A stretch of 52,263 nucleotides of DNA from Thermoplasmata archaeon (GTDB lineage Archaea; Thermoplasmatota; E2; DHVEG-1): assembly GCA_003942085.1 (NCBI GenBank), contig DQIQ01000007.1:1-52263 (forward strand). Reading direction: 5' to 3'. Made by a program: the position numbers and the translations under genes. The notes under the pieces were generated by a model, which searched no databases, was not told where the DNA came from, and saw only the letters and a list, made by a program, of their open reading frames with translations. Of the stretch, positions 1 through 6,940 are shown one piece after another; positions within the stretch are counted from its first letter, which is position 1; every line of letters begins with the position of its first letter.

Positions 1-891
1 ATCAATAGCCATAGTATCCCTATATACTACTACTGGCACCACCCATGACTTTATCATAAATCTTCTGCAAGTCCTCCTGAGACTGGAAATTATAGTGCAT
101 CAGGTCCACATCGCCTTTAAGACTGTGGCCCATTAAAATCTTCTTGATGGATGTAGGTCCGCCTCTACGGTCCCATTCTTGACTGAAATATTTACGCAGG
201 TCTTTAACATGAAATGATGATGGTCTAAAGATTCTCTCGATATGCCATTGATTAAACAAGCAATTCAGATTCGATTTATCTGAGAAATAATCAAATAAAG
301 CTTCTTTTGCACCATCACTGAAAAATGATACTCTACTCCTCTTAGTTTTCGTACTCTGGCAATTATCAGGATTATGATTAATACGCACAACTCGGTTCTG
401 AATATCAATATCCTCAAGAGTCAGCTGATATAACTCTTCAGCTCTCATCCCAGATGTACATCCAAGTAAAATAATAGCCTTGACCTGTTTAGAATATTCA
501 TGCTTCTCAAAATACGCTAAAGCATCCTTGATTGTATCCTGAGTCATATGTTTTGGTATACACTCCGGCTCTGGTGGTGGATTCAATTTATTAGACCATT
601 CAATATCGAGATATTCAAGGAATTTACGTATCTGATAGACACATTTTCGATAAGATGCAATAGAATATTTTTCTTTGATACATTCAAAGTATTCGAGTGT
701 TTTTGTCTTATCAATTTTCCATTCAATATAATCCAAATACTCAGTGAGGAATGCTTCAATACGACCTACCCATTTAATGCTTAAACCCTCTACTTTTCTA
801 AATCCAAGGTATTCATGTATCTGGCTTTTCTCAACAGGAGGGGAAACTGCCTCCGGAGCCTCTGACTCGGGTTCAAATCCCGACAGGTCCG
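1..891. mobile_element. Right end of an integrated SSV-type element
   Basis: The left edge of the window appears to be the end of an integrated archaeal virus or plasmid that continues to the left. The C-terminal part of a tyrosine integrase runs on the minus strand up to position 892. There it meets a copy of the 3' half of a tRNA-Arg gene, and beyond that point the reading frame continues only by chance through the tail of an unrelated radical SAM gene. This is the arrangement known for SSV-type elements, whose att site lies inside the integrase gene so that integration splits it. Orientation predicts the complete tRNA-Arg(CCG) gene and the small N-terminal integrase piece at the other end, outside this window. 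Only the integrase is seen here, so the kind of element is unknown. Confidence 0.72.
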
Positions 892-892
892 C
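20..892 (-). CDS. int: Tyrosine integrase, C-terminal fragment int(C), split at att
   Basis: Site-specific tyrosine recombinase of the archaeal SSV-like group, which integrates and excises the element at a tRNA gene. After the att-derived codons there is a SAM-like core-binding region (from about IHEYLGFRKVEG to FLEYLDIEW) and then the catalytic domain. The catalytic domain shows the first Arg in SGMRAEELYQLT, a KxxR box in VKDLRKYF (Lys where many family members have His), the LMGHS box and the nucleophilic Tyr in MHYNF near the C-terminus. The frame is open up to 1027 with a Met. However, the 45 N-terminal residues of that longer version lie antisense to the end of the neighbouring radical SAM gene in another frame and are probably not real integrase. 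The gene is therefore taken as a 5'-truncated int(C) lacking its own start. Confidence 0.8.
   Translation of the reverse strand, partial: ADLSGFEPESEAPEAVSPPVEKSQIHEYLGFRKVEGLSIKWVGRIEAFLTEYLDYIEWKIDKTKTLEYFECIKEKYSIASYRKCVYQIRKFLEYLDIEWSNKLNPPPEPECIPKHMTQDTIKDALAYFEKHEYSKQVKAIILLGCTSGMRAEELYQLTLEDIDIQNRVVRINHNPDNCQSTKTKRSRVSFFSDGAKEALFDYFSDKSNLNCLFNQWHIERIFRPSSFHVKDLRKYFSQEWDRRGGPTSIKKILMGHSLKGDVDLMHYNFQSQEDLQKIYDKVMGGASSSI
850..891 (+). other. attR site: 3' half of tRNA-Arg(CCG)
   Basis: Reading the plus strand, 851-857 is an anticodon loop CTCCGGA (anticodon CCG, Arg). It is followed by the 3' anticodon strand GCCTC (858-862), a 4-nt variable loop (863-866), a perfect T arm (867-883: TCGGG, loop TTCAAAT, CCCGA), the acceptor 3' strand CAGGTCC (884-890) and discriminator G (891). 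The matching 5' half (a GAGGC anticodon strand and a GGACCTG acceptor strand) is absent just upstream, so this is not a functional tRNA. A tRNA 3' half inside an integrase frame is the typical att site of SSV-type elements. The element lies to the left and host DNA to the right. Confidence 0.8.
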
Positions 893-893
893 T

Positions 894-2255
894 TTATCTT
901 TGTTTCCAGACTTGGTTAAGTTTATAACGCTGGACGTTCCATCGGAAGAGCTGGTCCATCTCGAAGTTGTACTGTTTTTTATACAAAAATATAAATCGCA
1001 GACAATCGGTGATAAAAAGTGGACCACGTAATTTCATACCATCCCTGATATATTGTTTCATCTGCCAGTGTTTCACCTGCCCAAGGAACTTTTGTTCTTT
1101 TTCACAGAGTTTCAAAATATCGGTCCCCGGTAATGGATACAGCAGTCCAAAGAAGATTTCATCGGCATGAAGTGTGTCTGCCATCGTTAAGGATTCATGC
1201 ATCATCTCAACAGTTTCAAGGGGTGCTCCGACCATGAAATAGAGCCGTAGCTGCAGGTTATTTTTCCTAATGATGTCAACTGCGCTAAATATCTCCTCAT
1301 TGCTCATCCCTCGATTGTATACCGTATTTCGGATAAACTGATTTCCGGTTTCAACGCCCATGCGCACCTGGTAACACCCTGCGTCTTTCATTACCGTCAT
1401 TAGGTCATGAGTGACCAGATTTGCTCGTATATTTACATTCCAGCGGATTAATTTATGAAAACCTCTTTCCTTGAATTGTTTGCAGAACTTTAGGACAAAA
1501 TCTTTGTTTAAAATAAAGGTATCGTCGAAGAAATAAAAATACCGGAATCCCTTGTCATAATATTGTTTGATCCGCAGGTCAATTTCTTCTATGACATTTT
1601 CCACGCTGCGGAACCGCACATAGGTTCCTTTTAGTATCCGGCGTAACGCATGATTGTTGCAGTACGAACACGAATACGGGCAACCTCGTGACGCCATAAT
1701 GGGAAGGTGATAATTGTAAATGAAAAGACATTTCTGTATATCGAAATCATCAAAATCGGGGAACGCAAGTAAATCCAAATTTGATATCAGCCGCCTTGGT
1801 GTATTTTTTATGATTTTTCCTTTCTTTTTATACCAGATGCCATCAACCGCTGAACAATCTAAGGAATTGTCAAGGAGTTCTTTGAGAAGAAATTCTCCTT
1901 CCCCGATGCACACCATGTCGATTTCATGATTCCGGATCACTTCATCTGGGGAAAGGATCACATGCGCCCCTCCGGCGATAATAGGTATGATGCTGTGTTG
2001 TTTGATGAACCGTGCGATCGTAAGTATTGTGCTGTAATTAAAACTCAACATTGAAAAGCCGATGAGGTCAGGGCGCTCTTTTTTGATTTCAGCAAGGACG
2101 CACTGTTGCCAGTCATCTGAATGAAAAACCAAATCAAGGATTTTTACCTCATGGGTAGTTTTCTGTTTAATAAATCCTTTTAACACCGGTAAAGAGATAG
2201 GTGGAAGCATGGAAATTGATGTCGAGCTTGGTGGTTCAATGAACAGAACCTTCAT
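894..2255 (-). CDS. B12-binding-domain radical SAM protein
   Basis: Radical SAM enzyme of the class that carries an N-terminal cobalamin-binding-like Rossmann domain (about residues 1-125, with the typical IDMVCIGEGE segment). The iron-sulfur cluster motif CxxxCxxC is at C192, C196 and C199 (GCPYSCSYC), inside a TIM-barrel SAM domain of about 190-400. The canonical DxHxxG cobalamin ligand motif is not seen, so B12 binding is uncertain. Family members act as methyltransferases or in ring formation and thioether chemistry; the substrate cannot be told from sequence. The start is supported by a GGGGGA ribosome binding site 6-7 nt before the ATG. The stop codon lies 3 nt from the att site at 891, so the C-terminus may have been defined by old recombination at that tRNA locus. 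Confidence 0.82.
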   Translation of the reverse strand: MKVLFIEPPSSTSISMLPPISLPVLKGFIKQKTTHEVKILDLVFHSDDWQQCVLAEIKKERPDLIGFSMLSFNYSTILTIARFIKQHSIIPIIAGGAHVILSPDEVIRNHEIDMVCIGEGEFLLKELLDNSLDCSAVDGIWYKKKGKIIKNTPRRLISNLDLLAFPDFDDFDIQKCLFIYNYHLPIMASRGCPYSCSYCNNHALRRILKGTYVRFRSVENVIEEIDLRIKQYYDKGFRYFYFFDDTFILNKDFVLKFCKQFKERGFHKLIRWNVNIRANLVTHDLMTVMKDAGCYQVRMGVETGNQFIRNTVYNRGMSNEEIFSAVDIIRKNNLQLRLYFMVGAPLETVEMMHESLTMADTLHADEIFFGLLYPLPGTDILKLCEKEQKFLGQVKHWQMKQYIRDGMKLRGPLFITDCLRFIFLYKKQYNFEMDQLFRWNVQRYKLNQVWKQR

Positions 2256-2361
2256 TGGTTTTCCCCCGATAAGTCAATAACGAGTATTGATTTATAAATT
2301 GGATACCATGCAATATTCCAATACTGATTTGGTTTCGATTTTCGGTGTGAAAAAGAACGTA

Positions 2362-2371
2362 CCTTTATAAG
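2362..2371 (+). promoter_or_regulatory. TATA-like box for the CorA-like gene
   Basis: CTTTATAAGT lies 58-67 nt before the chosen ATG, implying a short leader that contains the GGTGAG ribosome binding site at 2418-2423. A second, palindromic TTTATAAA near 2291 could serve the radical SAM gene on the other strand. Assigned by sequence pattern only. Confidence 0.35.
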
Positions 2372-2428
2372 TTCCCTGCGGATGAAGGGTCACATTTAGA
2401 TGAACCCGAAATGTGGGGTGAGTTATTA

Positions 2429-3523
2429 ATGGGAGAAGCTGAAAAAATACAGAAGAACGCTTTTTATGTCTCACTCTCAAAAGAAGGCATCACGATAAAA
2501 GAAGAAAGCGACAATATCTCTGAAATTGTCGGCCATCTAAAGGAAGATGCACTCGAGTGGATGGATTTTACCGTTGAAAATATCCATGAGGATAGTTTTG
2601 TGATTGCAACGTCTCTGAAGTTTAGTTTGCAACAGGTCGCAAGCGTGCTGTCTGATCGGTATTCATCCTATGAGGATTTGGATACTGAACTTGGACTCAT
2701 GTTACCAGCTGTCCGGGTTGAACGATTCGATGTAAGGGTGTATCCCCTGCTTATTTTCATCCGTAAAAACCTGATTATCACCATTCATCCGAAAGAAGTC
2801 GTACGGCTGCAAAAAATCTACCGGTACGCAGATATTTTCATGAAGAAGATCCGTCAAGACCTCCCATGGAATGATAAACTGACGATTTTACTCACAAGGA
2901 TTATCGATGAGAATAACCAGAAAAATTTCAATGGTCTTCGGATGATCGAAGAAGAAGGCGACTATCTTGGAAAGTTCCTTGTCGACCCGAAGTCATCACG
3001 AGAGAAAATCGGTCAAGATATCTATACCATGAAACACGCCCTTATCACCTATCTTAATACTTTGTGGGCGTCATGGGATGTCATCAATTCACTTCGATAC
3101 GGTGATGCAGAGACAATCACCGATAATCAAAAATTACTGCAAAGGATCGGTATTCTTGGTGATGATATTAGCAGACAGATATCGCTAGCAGAACATATGA
3201 GCGAGGTGCTCGCTTCTGGTCTTGAAGTCCTGCAAAGTATCTACAACAATCAACTGCAGATCCTCAATAACCGGCTTGCTCTCATGGTCGGATACCTGAC
3301 CATTATCGGTACTGCCCTTCTGGTGCCAAACACTATTGCGACCATAGCAGGGAATCAAATGTTTCCTTTCACAGAACTGGACATCCCAGCGTATCTATCT
3401 CTTCTTATCGGATCAACGATTATTGCCACGATCGTTTCCTGGTGGGCAGTTAAGAAGTATGGTCTGCTTCCGAAAAGACCTGATGAAAATGATACGCCAA
3501 AGAAAAGTGCTGGGAAAACGTAA
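2429..3523 (+). CDS. CorA-like divalent cation transporter lacking GMN
   Basis: Predicted member of the CorA metal ion transporter superfamily (2-TM-GxN): a large soluble N-terminal domain of mixed alpha/beta and long helices, then two closely spaced C-terminal membrane helices (about 284-305 and 320-340) and a short polar tail. CorA pentamers normally have YGMN after the first membrane helix as the selectivity filter. Here the corresponding stretch reads TIATIAGNQMF, so only a G-N pair remains. Substrate and transport activity are therefore uncertain; it could be a divergent transporter (ZntB-like, for example) or a non-canonical channel. The start at 2429 is preferred over the upstream in-frame ATG at 2411 because GGTGAG sits 5 nt before it. 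Confidence 0.72.
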   Translation: MGEAEKIQKNAFYVSLSKEGITIKEESDNISEIVGHLKEDALEWMDFTVENIHEDSFVIATSLKFSLQQVASVLSDRYSSYEDLDTELGLMLPAVRVERFDVRVYPLLIFIRKNLIITIHPKEVVRLQKIYRYADIFMKKIRQDLPWNDKLTILLTRIIDENNQKNFNGLRMIEEEGDYLGKFLVDPKSSREKIGQDIYTMKHALITYLNTLWASWDVINSLRYGDAETITDNQKLLQRIGILGDDISRQISLAEHMSEVLASGLEVLQSIYNNQLQILNNRLALMVGYLTIIGTALLVPNTIATIAGNQMFPFTELDIPAYLSLLIGSTIIATIVSWWAVKKYGLLPKRPDENDTPKKSAGKT

Positions 3524-3532
3524 AGAGAGTTG

Positions 3533-4000
3533 TTAAAAAATCTTCGGTATCATTCTCCAGGGTACTTTTTTCATATATTCTCTGTACGGTTCGCCATACT
3601 GTCCTTGTAATACTTTTTCTTCGTCAATAATGCTCCAAATCATTAAGGGGATTGCGATTAGCGCGATTATGATGGCGAATATGGAGTAGAAGAATAATGA
3701 AAGACCAAATCCGACGATGAGCAGGGAGGTATAATGAGGGTGTCTGATGTATTGAAAAATCCCACCCGTGACCAGTTGTCCTTTGTAGGTTTTATGCCAG
3801 AAGATCTCCCATTTGAAATAGACAAACGTGCCAAGAAGAAAAATGATGCAGCCCAGAATAACGGTCAGAAGTTTTGGTAGGGGGATTTCCCATACGCCAT
3901 AATATGCGGTGAGCGGTCCGATCAGAATGATCAGCAGCAATGGTGCATAGTGGACAATAAACAGCGCCCGGAGTTCTTTTGGTGGTTTGTAGTGGAACAT
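3533..4000 (-). CDS. Isoprenylcysteine carboxyl methyltransferase-like membrane protein
   Basis: Small integral membrane methyltransferase of the ICMT/phospholipid methyltransferase (PEMT) superfamily, 155 residues with about four to five membrane helices. The C-terminal half carries the family's SAM-binding signature: GGIFQYIRHPHYT, then a hydrophobic hairpin, then an EEKVLQGQYGEPYREYMKKVPW segment with the conserved E and RxxxP-like features. Archaea have no prenylated proteins of the eukaryotic kind, so the substrate is unknown; isoprenoid lipids, thiols or small molecules are possible. It starts 5 nt after the stop of the KaiC-like ATPase at 4006, so the two are probably co-transcribed. 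Confidence 0.75.
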   Translation of the reverse strand: MFHYKPPKELRALFIVHYAPLLLIILIGPLTAYYGVWEIPLPKLLTVILGCIIFLLGTFVYFKWEIFWHKTYKGQLVTGGIFQYIRHPHYTSLLIVGFGLSLFFYSIFAIIIALIAIPLMIWSIIDEEKVLQGQYGEPYREYMKKVPWRMIPKIF

Positions 4001-4005
4001 AGCTC

Positions 4006-4764
4006 TTAGATTATTTGTATGCCACCTTTTCCAATCTCGATGCTCTGTGGTTTGAGCGTATGTTTGGTGCTCCGCATTTTCATGACAGCTAGCTTCCGTC
4101 GATCCATGGTCGGATCCAGGCTAAGGATGATGACGCCATCTGCAAGGAATTCGGAGAGGCCATCTCTGGAATAATTCGTAGAGCCAGATGGTAGCTCTGA
4201 AGTAACGACTGCGGTACATCTTGAGGATTCCAATGCGTTCATGATGTAATGGAGATGTAATCGTCTAACTGGGAAGTTCCCTGAGGAGATTTCTTCATGG
4301 TCAATGTTATCGACCTCGCTGGTGAATTCAGGGTTGTTAAGATAGATAGGCATCTCAGATATAGGGGTAATGGAGTCAAGAACGACACGGTCATAATTTC
4401 CAGAGAGAATCTCATTGATCATGCTTTCATAGATGAGTTTTTTGTTGATATTGAGAAACAAGAATTTGACCTGTCCGCTGTCGATCACTTGTTTGAAATT
4501 AATACCTAGTTCCGTTGCCTGGAGAAGGAGCCCTTCGATTTTTTTATCAAGGGTAAGGTAGAGGCATTTTTGTCCTTCTTCAGCGCCTTTGGCGATGAAT
4601 TGATAACAGAAGATCGATTTTCCACTCCCTGGAGGACCTGATACCAGAGTGATGCTTTCTTTAGGGAGACCACCTGAAAGAAGTTCATCAAGTCCTTTAA
4701 TACCTGTTTTGACTCGTTCTATTTTCCCCACTGTAGCTTTATTCTCAGTTTGGATGAGTGCCAT
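4006..4764 (-). CDS. KaiC/RAD55-like RecA-superfamily ATPase
   Basis: Single-domain KaiC-like ATPase of about 252 residues. Walker A is at residues 43-50 (GPPGSGKS), preceded by the typical IKGLDELLSGGLP hinge. Walker B is in YDRVVLDSITPI, and the family C-terminal pattern (LADGVIILSL, then MKMRSTKHT) is present. Archaeal proteins of this type have diverse regulatory roles in signalling, motility and phosphorelays, so no specific job can be given. The frame is open 18 codons further upstream, but the start chosen (MALIQTEN) has a GAGG sequence upstream and begins where homology begins. It is followed after 5 nt by the ICMT-like gene. A second KaiC-like ATPase is at 5145-5951. Confidence 0.8.
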   Translation of the reverse strand: MALIQTENKATVGKIERVKTGIKGLDELLSGGLPKESITLVSGPPGSGKSIFCYQFIAKGAEEGQKCLYLTLDKKIEGLLLQATELGINFKQVIDSGQVKFLFLNINKKLIYESMINEILSGNYDRVVLDSITPISEMPIYLNNPEFTSEVDNIDHEEISSGNFPVRRLHLHYIMNALESSRCTAVVTSELPSGSTNYSRDGLSEFLADGVIILSLDPTMDRRKLAVMKMRSTKHTLKPQSIEIGKGGIQII

Positions 4765-4917
4765 GTTCCATCCTCGGAACTGTATAGATGTGCGTGTATA
4801 ATTATTTTGTCGTTCCAATTCCCAACATGCATGCTTATTATTGGCATGGTTTTTTCATAGTATATTAATATTTATGAAAATATTTATATATTTACAAAGT
4901 GAAATATATAATTAAGA

Positions 4918-5154
4918 ATGATGAGAATGAATGACATGACCGCCAAGGACATTAAAATCTGGATCTGGGTGCAAAACAATAGAATACTCAAAGCCATTTC
5001 AAACAAAGAATCAGGCACCATTACCATATACGACGAATTCGACAACATTATTCTAAGGAGAACAGGTCTTTCGAAACAACAGGTCAAAACAATCGAACTT
5101 ATCTTTGCAAGCTACAGAATCGGAGATCGTAAGGAACCATTCACCTACTTGTAG
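4918..5154 (+). CDS. Microprotein, paralog of the one at 9042
   Basis: Short protein of unknown function (78 residues, about 72 if translation starts at MTAKD). It aligns along almost its whole length with the 84-residue product at 9042-9296. Shared elements are W.W.Q near the start, ILK.IS, E.G.I, an I..R.T stretch and LSK.QV.T.E..F near the end. The pattern suggests a small beta-strand domain followed by a helix. The TATA-like box TTTATATATTT (about 4879-4889) lies 25-30 nt before the first ATG, suggesting a leaderless transcript. The 3' end overlaps the convergent KaiC-like gene by 10 nt. Conservation between two copies argues that this is a real gene. Confidence 0.65.
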   Translation: MMRMNDMTAKDIKIWIWVQNNRILKAISNKESGTITIYDEFDNIILRRTGLSKQQVKTIELIFASYRIGDRKEPFTYL

Positions 5155-5951
5155 TTAGGGAGCAGCACCTGGCGTTCCGGGTACACTTTTATCCCTTCAC
5201 TGGAAATATCTAAAGAAAATACTTTTTTCTGATGATTCGAGTACCGCATCTTTAGCACTTCAATGGCGTTTTCTCGTCGATCACCCCGCTGGATGTTATA
5301 TAATACAAGGATTCCATCAGCTAAGAATTCCTCAATTCCTGTATCACTGAACCGAATCGGCATAGGCTCTGTCTCGGTGATAAGAAACGATGTTGCACCA
5401 GTTTCCTCAAAAAAGTTGAACAGTTGCTGCAGATAAACCCTGTAATTTTTCTCCTTACTGATGGATGCGGAGATGATGGCGGTTAACGAATCAACCACGA
5501 TTACCTCAGGATTAAAATCCTTAGGGATGATTAGCGGTTTAATCTTATACGATAACTCTGTTGCCGACCCAGATCCGCTCACTGACCCAAACTTCATCCG
5601 CAAAATATCAAGCGGGTTTATCTTCTGAACAAGCAGATGCCCAGAATCAAGGTATTTTTTCGCATCCCAGCCAAACGCAGACATACTTCGCTCGATCTTT
5701 TCAATACTCTCCTCAAAACTCACATACATGCAATTCTTACCTTTAGTCACAAGATTATAACAGATCTGTCGGCAAAACGTGCTCTTCCCTGTCCCGGTCC
5801 CACCAGCGACTAATACCGAGTTACGCCGTGGAATACCACCTTCTGCAAATAACTCATCAAACCCAGGAATGTGGGTTTTCATTATCCGCTCTTCTTCTTT
5901 TTTCTTATCACCCTTGGTATCAACCATGGCAAAATCGCTCTCGTTTAACAC
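5145..5951 (-). CDS. KaiC/RAD55-like ATPase next to the pilin-like gene
   Basis: Second RecA-superfamily KaiC-like ATPase, 268 residues. Walker A GGTGTGKS is at residues 50-57 after the IPGFDELFAEGGIP segment. Walker B is in PEVIVVDSLTAI, and the C-terminal FLADGILVLYN and LKMRYSNHQ pattern matches the 4006-4764 protein. Start choice is uncertain: a GTG at 5951 or an internal ATG (MVDTKG, eight codons on). It lies 34 nt downstream of the pilin-like gene and in the same orientation as the NosD/PKD surface gene, so the three may form a unit. The archaellum ATPase regulator FlaH belongs to the same superfamily, but this protein is not specifically recognisable as FlaH. Confidence 0.8.
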   Translation of the reverse strand: MLNESDFAMVDTKGDKKKEEERIMKTHIPGFDELFAEGGIPRRNSVLVAGGTGTGKSTFCRQICYNLVTKGKNCMYVSFEESIEKIERSMSAFGWDAKKYLDSGHLLVQKINPLDILRMKFGSVSGSGSATELSYKIKPLIIPKDFNPEVIVVDSLTAIISASISKEKNYRVYLQQLFNFFEETGATSFLITETEPMPIRFSDTGIEEFLADGILVLYNIQRGDRRENAIEVLKMRYSNHQKKVFSLDISSEGIKVYPERQVLLPNYK

Positions 5952-5985
5952 TCTTTAATCAGAGAATCCTAAAACTCCTTATTTT

Positions 5986-6867
5986 CTAAAGAATCCATCC
6001 TTGGCCTATCTGAACGTATATCTCGATGACGTTTAGCTGAAGGAGAATGTCCTTCGTCCCCGGTGTAATCTCTATATAACTTTGTGCCGGAAGCGTGTCA
6101 ATATTTATATATCCGTTCACTGCGTACATTCCAAGCAAATTGTGCAACGATTGATTCCAGGCATTGAGATATGAGGTATAAATTCGGATATTTCCCCCAG
6201 CTTGAATAGTATCAAAATGAGTTCTATTGCTAGAGAAATTTGTTCGAATGAAACAATTTCCCTCTCCGTTTGTTTGGTTTTTCCCAGGAATCGAAATAGC
6301 ATGAACAAGATCAATATGAATGGTGATAGAATTTGTGTTATTTACTGAAGAAATCGAAGGATCAGCTCTCATCACCGGAATTCCGTCTGGTTGTTTTACA
6401 ATCAATCCGCCTCCCTCGAGAATATAGGTTTGATCAACAAAATATGAATTATCTGCCGCATATTGGATGGATGTGAGCGGAACAGTTCCTGACGGAAGCG
6501 ATCCTGGTGGGGGAAGAAGAGTAATTTTAAACGAAGGGTCCTCATTGACGGTCACTTCACCAAACGCTTTTGCAGTGATGAAATAAGGCAAATCTCTACT
6601 CCCCAAGGTTATCATGGAAGAAATAGGTGCTGAAGATCGTGTCATCCCCTGTAGATCCACCATGGATTTAAGTGCTGAAACCTGATTGGACACCAAATCC
6701 ATATGTTCGGCTTCTTTCTGCTCCATTACTTCAGGGATGTAGATCAATTGAATGAGTGAGATAACCACTGAAACCAGTGCGACCATAAGTAATGCTTCGA
6801 TGACTCCTGCTACTGCTTGATTTTGTATCCTAAATTTTCTTTGTTTCATCTCTCCGACCACGTCCAT
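5986..6867 (-). CDS. Type IV pilin-like / pseudopilin surface protein
   Basis: Predicted secreted or membrane-anchored pilin-like protein (293 residues). A basic N-terminus (MKQRKFRIQNQAVAG) precedes one hydrophobic helix (about residues 18-42, VIEALLMVALVSVVISLIQL). A Gln/Glu/Lys-rich helix and a large beta-rich extracellular part follow. This is the layout of archaeal class III signal peptide proteins and of pseudopilins encoded beside them. The exact prepilin peptidase site is not clear, so assembly into a fibre is inference. The translation can also start at MKQRK, six codons in. Neighbours are a KaiC-like ATPase downstream and a large PKD surface protein upstream on the same strand. Confidence 0.6.
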   Translation of the reverse strand: MDVVGEMKQRKFRIQNQAVAGVIEALLMVALVSVVISLIQLIYIPEVMEQKEAEHMDLVSNQVSALKSMVDLQGMTRSSAPISSMITLGSRDLPYFITAKAFGEVTVNEDPSFKITLLPPPGSLPSGTVPLTSIQYAADNSYFVDQTYILEGGGLIVKQPDGIPVMRADPSISSVNNTNSITIHIDLVHAISIPGKNQTNGEGNCFIRTNFSSNRTHFDTIQAGGNIRIYTSYLNAWNQSLHNLLGMYAVNGYINIDTLPAQSYIEITPGTKDILLQLNVIEIYVQIGQGWIL

Positions 6868-6940
6868 ATCTTCTCTCCATCACTTATATTTTTTCGTTCA
6901 TCTGTTCTTTCTTTTTCCTTTGGAATAAATCTACTGTTTC

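Noticed and set aside
850-891. Complete tRNA gene
   Set aside because: Only the 3' half from the anticodon loop is present; the sequence before it lacks D arm and acceptor 5' strand.
744-1031. Plus-strand reading frame of 95 codons across the att site
   Set aside because: It runs antisense to the integrase and radical SAM genes and through the tRNA remnant; no family resemblance or start signal.
5561-5746. Plus-strand frame inside the KaiC-like gene
   Set aside because: Shadow of the minus-strand coding sequence; low-complexity translation and no start signal.
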